From Papaver somniferum (taxonomy: Eukaryota; Streptophyta; Magnoliopsida; Ranunculales; Papaveraceae): a stretch of 64,000 nucleotides of DNA. Where the stretch lies: NCBI RefSeq assembly GCF_003573695.1, contig NC_039361.1, positions 42,059,673 through 42,123,672 on the forward strand, in the 5' to 3' direction. The notes beneath the pieces are model-generated. The model was not told the origin of the DNA. It worked only from the letters and a program-made list of their open reading frames with translations, and made no database searches. Shown one piece after another: positions 11,590-22,882 of this stretch. Position numbers and translations under genes: made by a program. Position 1 is the first letter of the stretch. Each line of letters starts with the position of its first letter.

Positions 11590-11760
11590 CTTTCCGCCGC
11601 CACCACCACCAGCACCGCCGTCACCACCACTCCATTACCACCACCGCTAACTAACTACAACTATCACTAATATTCCACCACCACTATTAGTTTACTCCAT
11701 CTTTGTTCAATTTTGTCGCCGCTGATGCCGCCACCACTGTTGCCACCATCGCCGCCATTA
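11590..11760 (+). repeat. Imperfect CCACC/CCGCCA simple repeat
   Basis: A low-complexity run of CCACCA, CCGCCA and CACCAC units, interrupted near 11650-11710. It could encode a proline/histidine/threonine-rich peptide in one frame, but no open frame of useful length spans it. Confidence 0.7.
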
Positions 11761-11767
11761 AAATTCA

Positions 11768-12129
11768 GGATCAACAACTGAAGTTGATCCAAAAATTAAA
11801 AGTTAAAAAATAAATTTACTAATGCATATTTCAGTTTTTTTTTTGTGTCAATAAATCGAAGTTTATCCCAGTGAATGGAGTCAACAATCAAAATTGATAA
11901 AAATAACTAGAAAATATTCCGGTTAAGCCGTGTCAACAATGAAAATGGAATAAACAATGGAAGTTGACCCCAAAAAGGTGGAGCTGAGGAACATTGTTTC
12001 CATATTATAGTGTCAACAACCAAAATTGATCCCTTTAAGTGGTATCAATAGTTGAAGTTGATCCCATTAAGTGAGATCAACAATGGAAGTTGATCAAAAA
12101 TATATGGATCAACAGTTGGAGTTGACATC
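11768..12129 (+). repeat. Array of short GATCAAC...GTTGATC palindromes
   Basis: At least six imperfect palindromes of the form RTCAAC-(7-9 nt)-GTTGAY recur over 360 bp, for example 11768-11790, 12041-12064, 12075-12094 and 12106-12129. Spacers are irregular. The best copies have 7-8-bp arms. No coding potential is seen. The function is unknown; it could be a degenerate minisatellite or a transposon subterminal region. Confidence 0.6.
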
Positions 12130-12265
12130 ATTTATATGTTTGTTTCCTGTAAAAACCAATAAACCAGAAATCTGCAAACTGACATATCCTTAAGAAACAC
12201 AAGAATAACATTCATCATAAAAATAAATCAGAGTGTATGTCATTACAAACATAACAAGTCCAAAC

Positions 12266-12747
12266 TGAAAAAGCGGGGGTCTAACAACCACACTCAATAT
12301 TTCGTTCGGGAATCTGAATAGAAAAACTCCAATATACTTTTAAGAGAATCAACTAGACATTTGGACTCAATCTAAGAAAATTATACCAAAGAGTTTATAT
12401 CTCTATCTCTTCAATTAATCTTCAATCAACAAATAGGAATTTTCGAGCCCGATTCAATATAAGAGATATAACTTTAACGGTACCAAAGACCAATGTTCAA
12501 GGATCAATCAATTTCAATCAACAACCAAAGGTTGGATTTCCCAATTGATTGATTCAATGCACAACCTGTGATACTTCAATTATATAACAAAATATAATGT
12601 GGAAAGGAAATAACACAGACGCCAGAATTTTGTTAATGAGGAAAACGACAAATGTAGAAAAATCCCGGGACCTAGTCCAGAACACCACATTGTATTAAGC
12701 CACTACAGACACTGGGCTACTACCAATGAACTTTGGACTGGACTATT
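12266..12747 (-). repeat. Truncated LTR of the long-LTR Copia family
   Basis: It starts with the LTR-terminal TGAAAAAGCGGGGGTCTAAC and stays alignable with 13861-14340 through the segments containing CAATCAACAACCAAAGGTTGG and GGGACCTAGTCCAG, then stops near 12747. Only the last fifth of the LTR remains, and it is more diverged than the other copies. Confidence 0.75.
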
Positions 12748-13299
12748 AGCAAATCATATAAACCTAATCAAATCTTCGTTTATACTCAAATATTAGTACA
12801 ATTAAAATCATTCCAATAAAACCAAAATCAATTACAATAAAGCCCAAAATCACTTCAATAACCGTTGATTTTTCATATATTGAACCAAAAATCAGTTTTA
12901 ATTGAATAAAAATGGCAGAAACAAGAAGATTAAGTTTTAAAAAGTCAACAATAAAAAACAAAGAGTATAATCAACATCTCATAAAAATCAGCAGCAAAAA
13001 TCGAGGGATACCCAAAAGAAGTGACTAATAAATGTATATTCCTTTCTAGATCCAACGTTTTATTCTAATTTTTGATGTTTTGTTATGTTTTAAAAGTGCA
13101 GATACCATAAACTGTGTTGATCTACTTGATTTATGTGATTTTCCATTCATGTAAAGGAAGTTTCTAGAATTGAATATTCAATAACCAAATTTAGTGATTA
13201 GTAACGGTAAGTGCAGCACTGCAAGAGAAGATGACACTTAGCCCAAAACTGAAGAGAAAAGAGTATATACACAACCTGAGGAATGAACTTGTTTCGTGC

Positions 13300-13390
13300 T
13301 TGATAATAATGCTGAGTTCACCAGGAGGAGTGACCACAATAGTTGGGCCAAATTCATAAGCCGCAAAGTTAGCAACTTCCCCGACAATCA
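13300..13390 (-). pseudogene. Relic exon of a NIPA-type magnesium transporter
   Basis: Read on the minus strand from an intact acceptor (TTTTTGCAG, junction at 13391/13390), the exon encodes MIVGEVANFAAYEFGPTIVV followed by TPPGELSIII. This is a strongly conserved stretch of the plant NIPA membrane transporter family (normally ...NFAAYAFAPA..LVTPLGALSIII). Changes such as Ala to Glu and Leu to Pro in a transmembrane segment, loss of the expected donor after ATCA, and no neighbouring exons indicate a dead fragment. A long-LTR element lies 470 bp upstream and may have disrupted the gene. Confidence 0.7.
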
Positions 13391-13860
13391 CTGCAAAAAT
13401 GAAATCATCCCACTAATAACGTAGTCTTGAAATAGAAAATCATGCAACTCAGATGGCTGAGTTAACTTCATAAGAGATATTTCATGTTCGAATGTTAATA
13501 CTTTACTCAGCGGGAATTGAGTTAACCAAAAACACAAAACTTAAAGAAACCAACATGGTAACATAACAAAATTTAAAAAACAATCGATACAAAAAATAAT
13601 TATGGTTCACTGCCTAAGGAACCATTGCAGATGTAAAATGCCCTTCAGGCAATCAAATCAACCACGTCAAACAATTAGAAGAACAAGATTCAAGGACTAA
13701 TAAAGCAATCTAGTTTCTGAAGTCCAGTATTTAGAAGAATCATTGCTTGGAACAACAAAGTGTACATTTATCTCCCAAGCACATAAGGCAAGGAAAATAC
13801 TGATGACTACACTTGCAGGAACCAAAAAACTCAAATTATAGAAAGAAAACCATCCAAAAG
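13391..13860 (+). other. Short intergenic stretch, possible SINE remnant
   Basis: No gene is recognisable. Bases 13446-13530 contain an A-box-like CTCAGATGGCTGAG and, about 35 nt on, a B-box-like GTTCGAATGTT, the spacing of a tRNA-derived SINE head. Neither box is perfect. Confidence 0.35.
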
Positions 13861-16303
13861 TGAAAAGGCGGGGGTATAACAACAACGCCAAATATTTCGC
13901 TTAGCAATCCGTATGGACTAACTCCAATACACTTTGCTAAAGAAACAACTAGACGGTTATACTCAATCTAGATTAAGTATATCAAGGAGTTAATATCTCT
14001 CTCTTGTTATGATTTACACGAGCTAACAAAAATCAGCGAGTCCTTAATCAAACGCAAGGAATAACTTGGATGGTACCAAAGACCAATATCCAAGGATCAA
14101 TCAATGACAATCAACAACCAAAGGTTGGATTACTCTAATTGATGATCTAACACACAACCTGTATTATTTCAATTATAAAGATAAAACAATATAACGCAGA
14201 AATTGAAATAACACAGACACCAGAAATTTTGTTAACGAATAAACCACAAATGCAGAAAAACTCCGGGACCTAGTCCAGATTGAACGCACATTGTATTAAG
14301 CCGCTACAGACACTAGCCTACTCCAAGCTAACTTCGGACTGGACTGTAGTTGAACCCCAACCAGTCTCCCACTGATCCAAGGTACAGTTGTACTCCCTAC
14401 GCCTCTGATCCTAGCAGGATACTACGCACTTGATTCCCTTAACTGATCTCACCCACAACTAAGAGTTGCTACGACCCAAAATCACAGGCTTTGAAAATAA
14501 AAAATCTGTCTCACATAGACAAGTCTATCAAAGGATCAATCTGTCTCCCACATATAAACCCTAAAAGGTTTTGTTCCGTCTTTTGATAATAATCAAGGTG
14601 AACAGGAACCAATTGATAATCCGGTCTTATATTCCCGAAGAACATCCTGGAGTTATCAATCACCTCACAACAATCTTAATCGTACGGTAGCGAAACAAGA
14701 TGTTGCGGAATCACAAAAAATGATACGAAGATGTTTGTGATTACTTTTTATATCTTGCCTATCAGAGATATCAATCTCAAGCCAATCAATCTGATTGTAC
14801 TCGTACGATAGAAGATGCAAGATCAGATACCACAACTACGATAAAAGTAGTGTCGGCCTGGCTTCACAATCTCAGTGAAGTCTTTAAGTCGTTAACCTGG
14901 TTTTAGAAGAAGAAAACTAAAGGTTAAAGGAGAACCGACTCTAGTATGCAAACTAGTATCACACGTGAGGTGTGGGGATTAGTTTTGCAAAGATACTAGA
15001 GTTCCCCTTATATAGTCTTTCAAATCAGGGTTTGCAATTAAGTTACCTTGGTAACAAAGTAATCAATATCCACCGTTAGATGAAAACCTTATTTAGATTC
15101 AAGCTAATATTTCTCAACCGTTAGATCGAAAACTTATCTTGTTACACACACTTGACAATGCACGCTTCTAGGTTTGTTAACCGTACCCAAACGTATGCAC
15201 TTGTTGGTTCAACAATAGTTAACCAAATGGTTAGCCATATGAGCATTCCACATCAACCACGTTTTTCATCACCGTAACTAGTTCAAATGACTTCAAGATG
15301 AACTAGTTAGAGAGTTGTTCAATTGCAAGGAAATCTCATGTACTACACAAGATACAATTGAAGCAAAGAAGATTTGATTCACTTGAATCGGTTCATGAAC
15401 TTTTATAGCCACAGCATGCAAACTGCATTCCTTAGTATTTTTAAGTTTAAGTTCAGAAATCATCTTCAGATATATAACCTTCTCAAGTTCGCAGACTAGG
15501 TTCGTGGTCTTAAGTTACCGGGCAGAGTTTACAAACTCCAGTAGAAATTCTCGGGTATAAGAACTTTTCCGGTTCGCGGACTGAGTTTGCGGACTTAGTT
15601 TCACGCAAATAGTTTGTCAACTCCAGCAGAAATTCTCGGGTTTGAGAACTTTGGAAGTTCGCGGACTTGGCTCACGCCATTCTTCCGGTTCTCCTGATCA
15701 ACAAAGTTCGCAAACTTTGGTTCAAGGAATAGGAATTATACATAAATGTGTTTCCACAAAAATGCTTGTGTCCACCATTGGTTATGTAATCTAAACTCTC
15801 ATTTCAATCATTGAAACATTCTTAGAGGACGTTATATAGTTGTTACACCATTTATCGTCAAAGCAATTTTCTAGATGATTGAAACATATCATGACTTTCG
15901 TCACATGGTTAAAGCGAAAATCTTACCAACTCATATTTCGAGATATAGATAGGCGAGGTATACTCGGCTCGAAATACCAAATGTGTATAATCAAAGTCTA
16001 TATATATAGCATACAACTTCTTGTATCAAAGAGTAGGAGATAGAGTAGATAAACTTTTGAGTGATAGATAAGTTCAAGTCTTCACATACCTTTTTGTCGA
16101 GAAGTTCCACCGGTTTCTTGAGTAGTTCTTCTACTTGTATGATGAATCGCCATGAATTCCTTGAGCTCAACTACACTTTCTATCCTAGTCCGAGACTTAG
16201 CTATAATAGACTAGAAATCAAGACTTATAATTTTGATCACTAACATTGACAAACATGCTTGAGATAGCAACGCATGAGATTTCGACCGAGAAATGCTCTA
16301 ACA
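13861..16303 (-). repeat. Long-LTR Copia family: isolated LTR, minus orientation (2443 bp)
   Basis: It runs from TGAAAAGGCGGGGG (LTR 3' end read on plus) to CTCTAACA (LTR 5' end). It aligns end to end with 16508-18961 in inverse orientation at roughly 95 percent over the parts compared by eye. No primer site lies beyond 13861 and no polypurine tract beyond 16303, so this is not part of an intact element. The flanking pentamers (AAAAG and GAAGC) do not match, so it is not a simple solo LTR with a preserved target duplication. Confidence 0.88.
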
Positions 16304-16507
16304 GAAGCAAAACAAGAGATCATTGTTACGCTGAAAAATCTTGATGCATTGAAAACTGAGTTGGAAAAGGTTACTGCTGACCTTGGTCTCATAAAGTCTT
16401 ACATCAATGATATTCACAAAGAGAATCACCCCTCTAATGTTGTAATGAATGTTGTTGTTCAATGCATCAAGATTTTTCAGCGTAACAATGAGCTCTTGTT
16501 TTGCTTA
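16304..16507. other. 204-bp palindromic spacer between inverted LTRs
   Basis: The first 50 bases (16304-16353) and last 50 bases (16458-16507) are inverted copies of one another with about two mismatches, around a unique centre of roughly 104 bp. The inverted repeat of the two LTRs therefore continues inward across their flanks. One plus frame reads through the spacer with a heptad-like peptide (LKNLDALKTELEKVTADLGL), as in retroelement coiled-coil regions. Origin is uncertain. Confidence 0.75.
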
Positions 16508-18961
16508 TGTTAGAGCATTACTCGGTTGAACTCGCATGCGTTGCTATCTCAAGCATGTTTTTCAATGTTAATGATCAAAACTATAAGTCTTGATTTCTAG
16601 TCTATTATAGCTAAGTCTCGAACTAGGATAGAAAGTGTAGTTGAGCTCAAGGGTTTAATGGCGATTCATCATACAAGTAGAAGAACTACTCAAGGAACGG
16701 GTGGAACTTCTCGACAAAAAGGTATGTGAAGACTTGAACTTATCTATCACTCAAAAGTCTATCTACTCTATCTCCTGTTCTTTGAGACAAGAAGTCGTAT
16801 CCTATATATATAGACTTGGATTATACACATTTGGTATTTCGAGACGAGTATACCTCGCCTATCTATATCTCAAAATATGTGTTGGTAAGCTTTTCGATTC
16901 GATCAAGTTTATCTTTACCATGTGACGAAAGTCATGATATGTTTCAATCATCTTAAAAATTGCTTTGAGGAGAAATGGTGTAATAACTATATAACGTCCT
17001 CTAAGAATGTTTCAATGATTGAAATCAGAGTTTATATTACATAACCAATGGTGGACATAAGCATTGTTGTGGAAACACATTTATGTATAAGTCCTACTAC
17101 TTGAACCAATTTTTGCGAACTTTGTTGATCAAGAGAACCGGAAGAATGGCGTGAGCCAAGTCCGCGAACTGCCGAAGTTCTCAAACCCGAGAATTTCTGC
17201 TGGAGTGGACAAACTACTTGCGTGAAGCTAAGTCCGCGAACTCATTCCGCGAACCCAGTCCGGGAACCGGCGAAGTTCTCATACCCGAGAATTTCTTCTG
17301 GAGTTTGTAAACACTTCCCGGTAACTTAAGTCCACGAACCTAGTCTGTGAACTTGAGAAGGTTATATATCTGAAGATGATTTATGAACTTAAACTTAAAA
17401 AGACTAAGGAATGCAGTTTGCAAATCGTGGATGTAAAAGTTCATGAACCGATTCAAGTGAATCAAATCATCTTTGCTTCAATTGTATCTTGTGTAGTACA
17501 TAAGATTTCCTTGCAATTGAACAACTCTCTAACTAGTTCATTTGAAGTCATTTGAACTAGTTATGGTGAAGAAGAACATGGTTGATATTAAACGCTCATA
17601 TGGCTAACCTTTTAGTTCACTATTGTTGAACCAACAAGTGCATACGTTTGGATACAGTTAACAAACCTAGAAGTGTGCATTTCCAAGTGTGTGTAACAAG
17701 CTAAGTTTTCGATCTAACGGTTGAGAAATATTAGCTTGAATCTAAATCAGGTTTTCATCTAACGGTGAATATTGAATGCTTTGTTACTAAGCTAACATTG
17801 ATTGAAAACCCTGATTTGAAAGACTATATAAAGGAGACATCTAGTATTGTGCAAAACTAATCCCCACACCTTACGTGTCATACTAGTTTGCGCGCTAGAG
17901 TCGATTCTCCTTTAACCTTTGGTTTTCTTCTTCTAAAACCAGGTTAACGACTTAAAGACTTCATTAGGATTGTGAATCCATACCGATGCTACTTTTATCG
18001 TAGTTGTGTGATCTAATCTTGCATCTTCTATCGTACGAGTACAATCAGATTGATTGGCTTGATATTTATATCTCTGATAGACAAGATATAAAAAGTAATC
18101 ACAAACATCTTCGTCTCATTTTTTGTGATTCCGCAACATCTTGTTTCGCTACCATACGATTTAGATTGTTGTGAGGTGATTGATAAATCTAGGCTTTTCT
18201 TCGGGAATATAAGACCGGATTATTAATTGGTTCCTGTTCACCTTGATTTTTATCAAAAGGCGGAACAAAACCTTTAGGGTTTATCTGTGGGAGACAGATT
18301 GATCCTTTGATAGACTTGTCTGTGTGAGACAGATTTGTTTGTTGTCAATGCCTGCGATTTTTGGTCGTAGCAACTCTTAGTTGTGGGTGAGATCAGCTAA
18401 GGGAATCAAGTTCGCAGTATCCTGCTGGTATCAGAGGCGTAGGAGCATAACTGTACCTTGGATTAGTAGGAGATTGATTGGGGTTCAACTACAGTCCAGT
18501 CCGAAGTTAGCTTGGAGTAGGCTAGTGTCTGTAGAGGCTTAATACGTGATTGTTAAATCTGTACTAGGTCCCGGGGTTTTTCTGCATTTGCGGTTTCCTC
18601 GTTAACAAAATTTCTGGTGTCTGTGTTATTTCAATTTCCGCATTATATTGTTTTATCTTTATAATTGAAATAATACATGTTGTGCGTTAGATCATCAATT
18701 AGAGTAGTCCAACCTTTGGTTGTTGATTGTCATTGATTGATCCTTGGATACTGGTCTTTGGTACCATCCAAGTTATTCCTTGTATTTGATTAGAACTCGC
18801 AGTTCCTGCCTGAGTAAATCAAATCAAGAGAGAGATATAAACTCGTTGATATACTTTTAATTGATTGAGTCTTGTTGATTCTCTTAAAAGTATATTCGAG
18901 TTTTTCCATAAAGATTGCTAAGCGAAATATTGGGTGGTGTTGTTAGACCCCTGCTTTTTCA
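16508..18961 (+). repeat. 5' LTR of gag-only element (2454 bp)
   Basis: Starts TGTTAGAGCATT and ends TTTTTCA, three bases before the primer site. A TATA box (TATATAAA, 17825-17832) lies about 1.3 kb in, giving a long upstream control region. That region contains repeated TCCGCGAAC-type motifs (about 17160-17350) in two blocks of about 100 bp. Confidence 0.92.
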
Positions 18962-18963
18962 AT

Positions 18964-18975
18964 TGGTATCAGAGC
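18964..18975 (+). other. Primer-binding site for initiator methionine tRNA
   Basis: TGGTATCAGAGC is complementary to the 3' end of plant initiator Met tRNA and is the standard Copia primer site. It lies two bases after the LTR end, which confirms both orientation and LTR boundary. Confidence 0.95.
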
Positions 18976-19027
18976 AGACAAACACGTTCAAGACCTTACA
19001 AGTCTGTGTTTGTAGCGATCTGACTCT

Positions 19028-20591
19028 ATGGACAGATGTGTTATCTCTATTAACGTACCACCAGTCTTCCGTGACTCTAATTACTTATGGTGGAAAATTG
19101 TTATGCGAGCTTTTCTTCAAGCATGTGATTTTCAATCATGGGTATATGTTGTTAGTGGCTATGATGCTCCGGTTGTGGCAGTTGGAGATGTAAACGTTCC
19201 CAAGAATATTGGTGAATACATTCCTACTGAGATACTTGTTGCAATGCAAAATTCCGACGGTTTGAATGGAATCATACATGCCATTACCCCAAATTTTCAG
19301 CACCATGTGTCAAATTGTACTAGGTATAAAGATGCTTGGGATATCTTAGGAACCGTATTTGAAGGTAACTCCAGTGAAAAGGAAGCTAGACTTCAAAATA
19401 TTAATTCTGATTGGGAGAACCTTCGTATGGCAGATGAAGATACATTTGATGAGTTTAATCAAAGAGTGTCTGAAATTGTTAATGCATCTTTTGCATTGGG
19501 TAAGACTATTTTTGAAAAGGACATTGTGATGAAAATTCTCAGATCGCTGCCATCTAGATATGAGTCTAAGAAGCATGCCATCGTTGAGGGAAATAACCTT
19601 GATAATCTTTCCAGAAATACATTGGTTGGAAAGCTAAAGATCTTTGATCATGAGAAAACATCCAAAATCGGAAAGGATGTTGCCTTTAAAGCACAGAAGA
19701 ACACTAAATTACTTGATAAAGGTAAAAGTGTTTATGTCTCTGAGGATGATCGGTCTGAGGATGATTTTTCGGATGAAGATCTTGAAAAATCAGTCTCCTT
19801 GATCACAAGACAGTTTAGGGATCTTATATTGAAGAGAAGTAAACGGTTTTCAAGAGACAAACCTAAGTCATCAGATAAACCTCACAATCACGTTCTTCCT
19901 AAAAACAGGGATGCTGACGAGGCTGATGACGAGGAAATTCCACAATGCTTTAAGTGTAAAGGCTTTGGTAATTTTGCAAACGAGTTCCCAAATCGTAGAA
20001 AATACACTTGGAACAAAGGTCTTGCTGTAACACTTGATGAGATGTATGAGATCTATGATTCTGATGAAGACAGGAAATCAAGTGTCGGTCTTCTATGTAA
20101 AAACATTGATTTTGATAATTGTAGCAATACATATATCAACCTTGATGGTTTCAATGAAGAGGAGAATCCAATCAAGCTAGAAGAATTAATTGACCCATCC
20201 TTTGGAAACTTTGGTTGTAATGTTTCAGGATCTACTATGTGTCTAGCTGCGTTCACACCACAGATGCCTGAATACTATTCAAGTTTGATGTGCTCCATTT
20301 TGTTCTAAGAAGGGTCATGAACTATCAAGATGTTACAATTACAAACATAAAGTGAGGCATGCAAACAAACTTCAACGAAGAGCAAATCGATTGGCAAGGA
20401 AGCTTAAACTTGCTCAGAAGACTACTGAGGTATGTAGGATTTTATCTTCGTCTAAGAAGTTGGTTTCCAAAGACAAAATAAGACCATTAGAGAAGAAGGT
20501 ATGGTCAAATCGCTTTGATAGACAGAAGTCAGAGGATTCCTCTCAAGAGGAAAATAGTGGAAAAATTGTCGTTCACCACAGCACAAATTAA
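19028..20591 (+). pseudogene. Copia gag polyprotein, decayed zinc knuckles
   Basis: The ATG follows the primer site by about 50 nt. The N-terminus has the gag signature ending in NYLWWKIVMRAFLQ, then the central capsid region (WDILGTVFEG, LPSRYESKKHAI). The first zinc knuckle near 19943 reads CFKCKGFGNFANEF, so the usual His and last Cys have become Asn and Phe and zinc binding should be lost. The frame ends at 20308, but a second knuckle-like motif (C-x3-C-x4-H-x4-C, near 20290-20335) and a basic tail continue in another frame to 20591, pointing to one frameshift. Acidic and basic tracts lie between about residues 230 and 300. Confidence 0.82.
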
Positions 20592-20918
20592 TCGTGTTGT
20601 TTGGTAAATCTTGTCTCATGTGCCTGATCAAAAGAGATAAGATTATGTACCGCTCAGGCTTTAGGAAAAGTTTTTTTTCTTAGGTTTGTTTTTCCTATCT
20701 ATCAAATAAAGGATTATTATCGACAATTCTACTTTTATAGGGTTTAGAGTTGGACGTCCACGAACCTGTTTAAAGGTTGCGAACCCTACATTCCTTTTTC
20801 CTCTCTGATATTGTTTGTATCTTAAGACTGCTTGATGAGATTGCTAATTCCACTCATAAAAACCAGTTGTTTATAATTATTCTCTAATCATCATATCTTT
20901 GGATGGAAAGATGTCAAT

Positions 20919-21257
20919 ATGATTGTTAAGCCATCAATCAAGGAAAAAGAGAAATCTCCAGTAACTCCTTCCTTGAAAAGAAAGAGGAGGAATACAAGAA
21001 AGCCAAGGGATGTCCCTTCTAACTCTCAGAAGTTTTCCGATGTTCTTGATGAGTTTAAGGAAGTAAGAAAAGAGATTACTGGAATAAAGGCTTGCGTTTT
21101 AAGATCTTTGGAAATTCAGAAGGCCCAGGTTCGACATCATCAGCCAAGACGGTTCGTTGGTATTGACTCCTTCCTCCACGAACCTTATATTCCAATGGTT
21201 GTTGACGACAAGGAGTTCGGTAATGATAAGGAATTTCTCAAAGACATTGTTTACTAG
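20919..21257 (+). CDS. Small basic/coiled-coil protein of the gag-only element
   Basis: 112 codons: a lysine/arginine-rich N-terminus (SLKRKRRNTRKPRD), a short predicted helix (FKEVRKEITGIKACVLRSLE) and an acidic tail. It lies between gag and the long 3' non-coding region, where long-LTR Copia elements of the SIRE/Maximus type often keep an extra reading frame after pol. Here pol is gone. No function can be assigned and no homologue is recognised. Confidence 0.4.
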   Translation: MIVKPSIKEKEKSPVTPSLKRKRRNTRKPRDVPSNSQKFSDVLDEFKEVRKEITGIKACVLRSLEIQKAQVRHHQPRRFVGIDSFLHEPYIPMVVDDKEFGNDKEFLKDIVY

Positions 21258-22882
21258 TATGTCTTATTTTTGGTTTAGTTGGAAGAATAACTAGTGCTTT
21301 GGATAGCAATGATTGTGATTCCACATAACTATTATTTTTCATCTTCTGTTCTTTTTTAGGTTTATTGGTTAAAATTCTAAAAATATTTTGAGAATGATGT
21401 TTTGCAGTATTTAATCTTTATGATTTGTTATACTGCAATTTGTTATGGGATATTGGTGTTTACGTCCGTGAACTATGTTTGTCCCATACTTTGTCAAAAT
21501 TAAAGTCGTTTGTGTTCGGCATTGACGTACTGGTAAAAGAATGAACGGACTTTTGACAAATACAAAAGTTAAGCCTATATTGTCAATCTTTGATGGCATA
21601 TAGGTTAAAATCTTTTGTTTTCAAGGATTATGTCTATTAATTATCATTATGCAAATAGTGATTGAAGATAGAATGAATCCTTGTGTATTCCGCAGAATTG
21701 ATCATCCATGATCCATATTTTATGTATTATTGTGAGGCTCCGTAGTGTATCTTATGTTGAGCACTATACAACCAAGTTAATCTTTTAGCTTAGTTGGTGT
21801 TCCGTGAGATATGTTATGTCGAGCATATTGAACTAAATTAATCATCTTGTTTGGTTATTTAGTTATTGCTCCGTAAGTTTTCTTATGTCGAGCAAAACAA
21901 ATGACAATTAAATTAATTACTTTTGTGATTAGTTTGGTTGTGTATTCCAATTAGATTAATTATGGGTTCTCTTGTAATTAATCTAGTTGAGTTTTTTCGT
22001 GTCTCTATAAGTTCTCTTATGTTGAGCGTAATCAATTGAATTGATCACCTCTTGTGTTTAATTTGACTGTGTCTTCCATTTAAATTAATCATATATTTAC
22101 TTGTGATTAATTTAATTGAGTTTTTTGGATATAGAAAATCGTTCTCATGGTTTTTGGTGTCCAATAAAATCCTTCTTTTCTTTTGAAATTAAGGTTGCTC
22201 TTGTCGTTCTTTCGCGAATGACATCTAACGGGGGAGAGTTCTTTTGAACTTGTGCTTAATGGTCATATCTTGAGGGGTGTGCGGCTGTGGAATTTTAGAG
22301 GGGTTATTTTGTATCTTTAAACTCCTTGATGAATGCATTTAGATTCGGCTTTATGATTGCATCTAAATTAGTTGGTATGTATTTTTTCCTTTTGTCATGA
22401 AATGTCTCTCTCGGAAATTTCATTATGATCCCGTTCTTGTACCTTTGCTAATTTTATTGATAAAATGGGGGAGAATTAATATGTAGTTCATACTACAAAT
22501 ACATATGATTTTCGGATCATTATGTAAAGGGGAGTGGTTTCCATGTGAGATGGAGTATTGACTAAGGGGGAATGATACATATCACCATAGTATTGTTGTT
22601 GAAGTTATGATACAATTGAACTTTGACGCTGTGTAATAATACTATGACACTGTATAAGAATGATCGAGAACTATGTTTTCTCATTGTTATAGCTACGGAT
22701 CTTCAACAGCGGTGATGCTAAACTTCCAACCTTTGGGATCATTGGAGTACTTGAAAGTGACGAAGATTTCGAGGAATGTTGAAGATTAGACATGTGGAAT
22801 AGGAGCTACTAAAGTTTCTTTATCTTTTTTGTATTCCATATGTATTGATGGTTTTGTCACTAAAATTGACAAAGAAGGAGAT
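21258..22882 (+). other. Long non-coding 3' region of the gag-only element
   Basis: 1.6 kb without a reading frame. It contains a degenerate repeat (21732-22130, listed separately), several GGGGGAGA/GGGGAGT purine runs (22230, 22467, 22531, 22565) and the final polypurine tract AAAGAAGGAGAT directly before the 3' LTR. Confidence 0.7.
21732..22130 (+). repeat. Degenerate 75-100-bp tandem repeat in element 3' region
   Basis: A module with a CTCCGTRRG-type start, then TCTTATGTYGAGCA, then a TTAATTAAT-rich stretch recurs four to five times (near 21735, 21798, 21868 and 21998, with weaker copies between). It is non-coding and AT-rich, and was probably amplified inside the element. Confidence 0.6.

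Larger units (their letters stand above)
9499..12265 (+). other. AT-rich intergenic DNA, no confident gene
   Basis: No reading frame over about 75 codons looks real and no transposon protein is recognisable. A pyrimidine-rich leader-like stretch on the minus strand (about 10345-10211) precedes a short possible first exon. A CCACCR-rich tract and a palindrome array lie towards the right end and are listed separately. Confidence 0.5.

Noticed and set aside
16061..16243. 60-codon frame repeated at 16061, 22943 and 33280
   Set aside because: Identical position in each long LTR; it is repeat sequence near the LTR start, disrupted in some copies, without coding signature.
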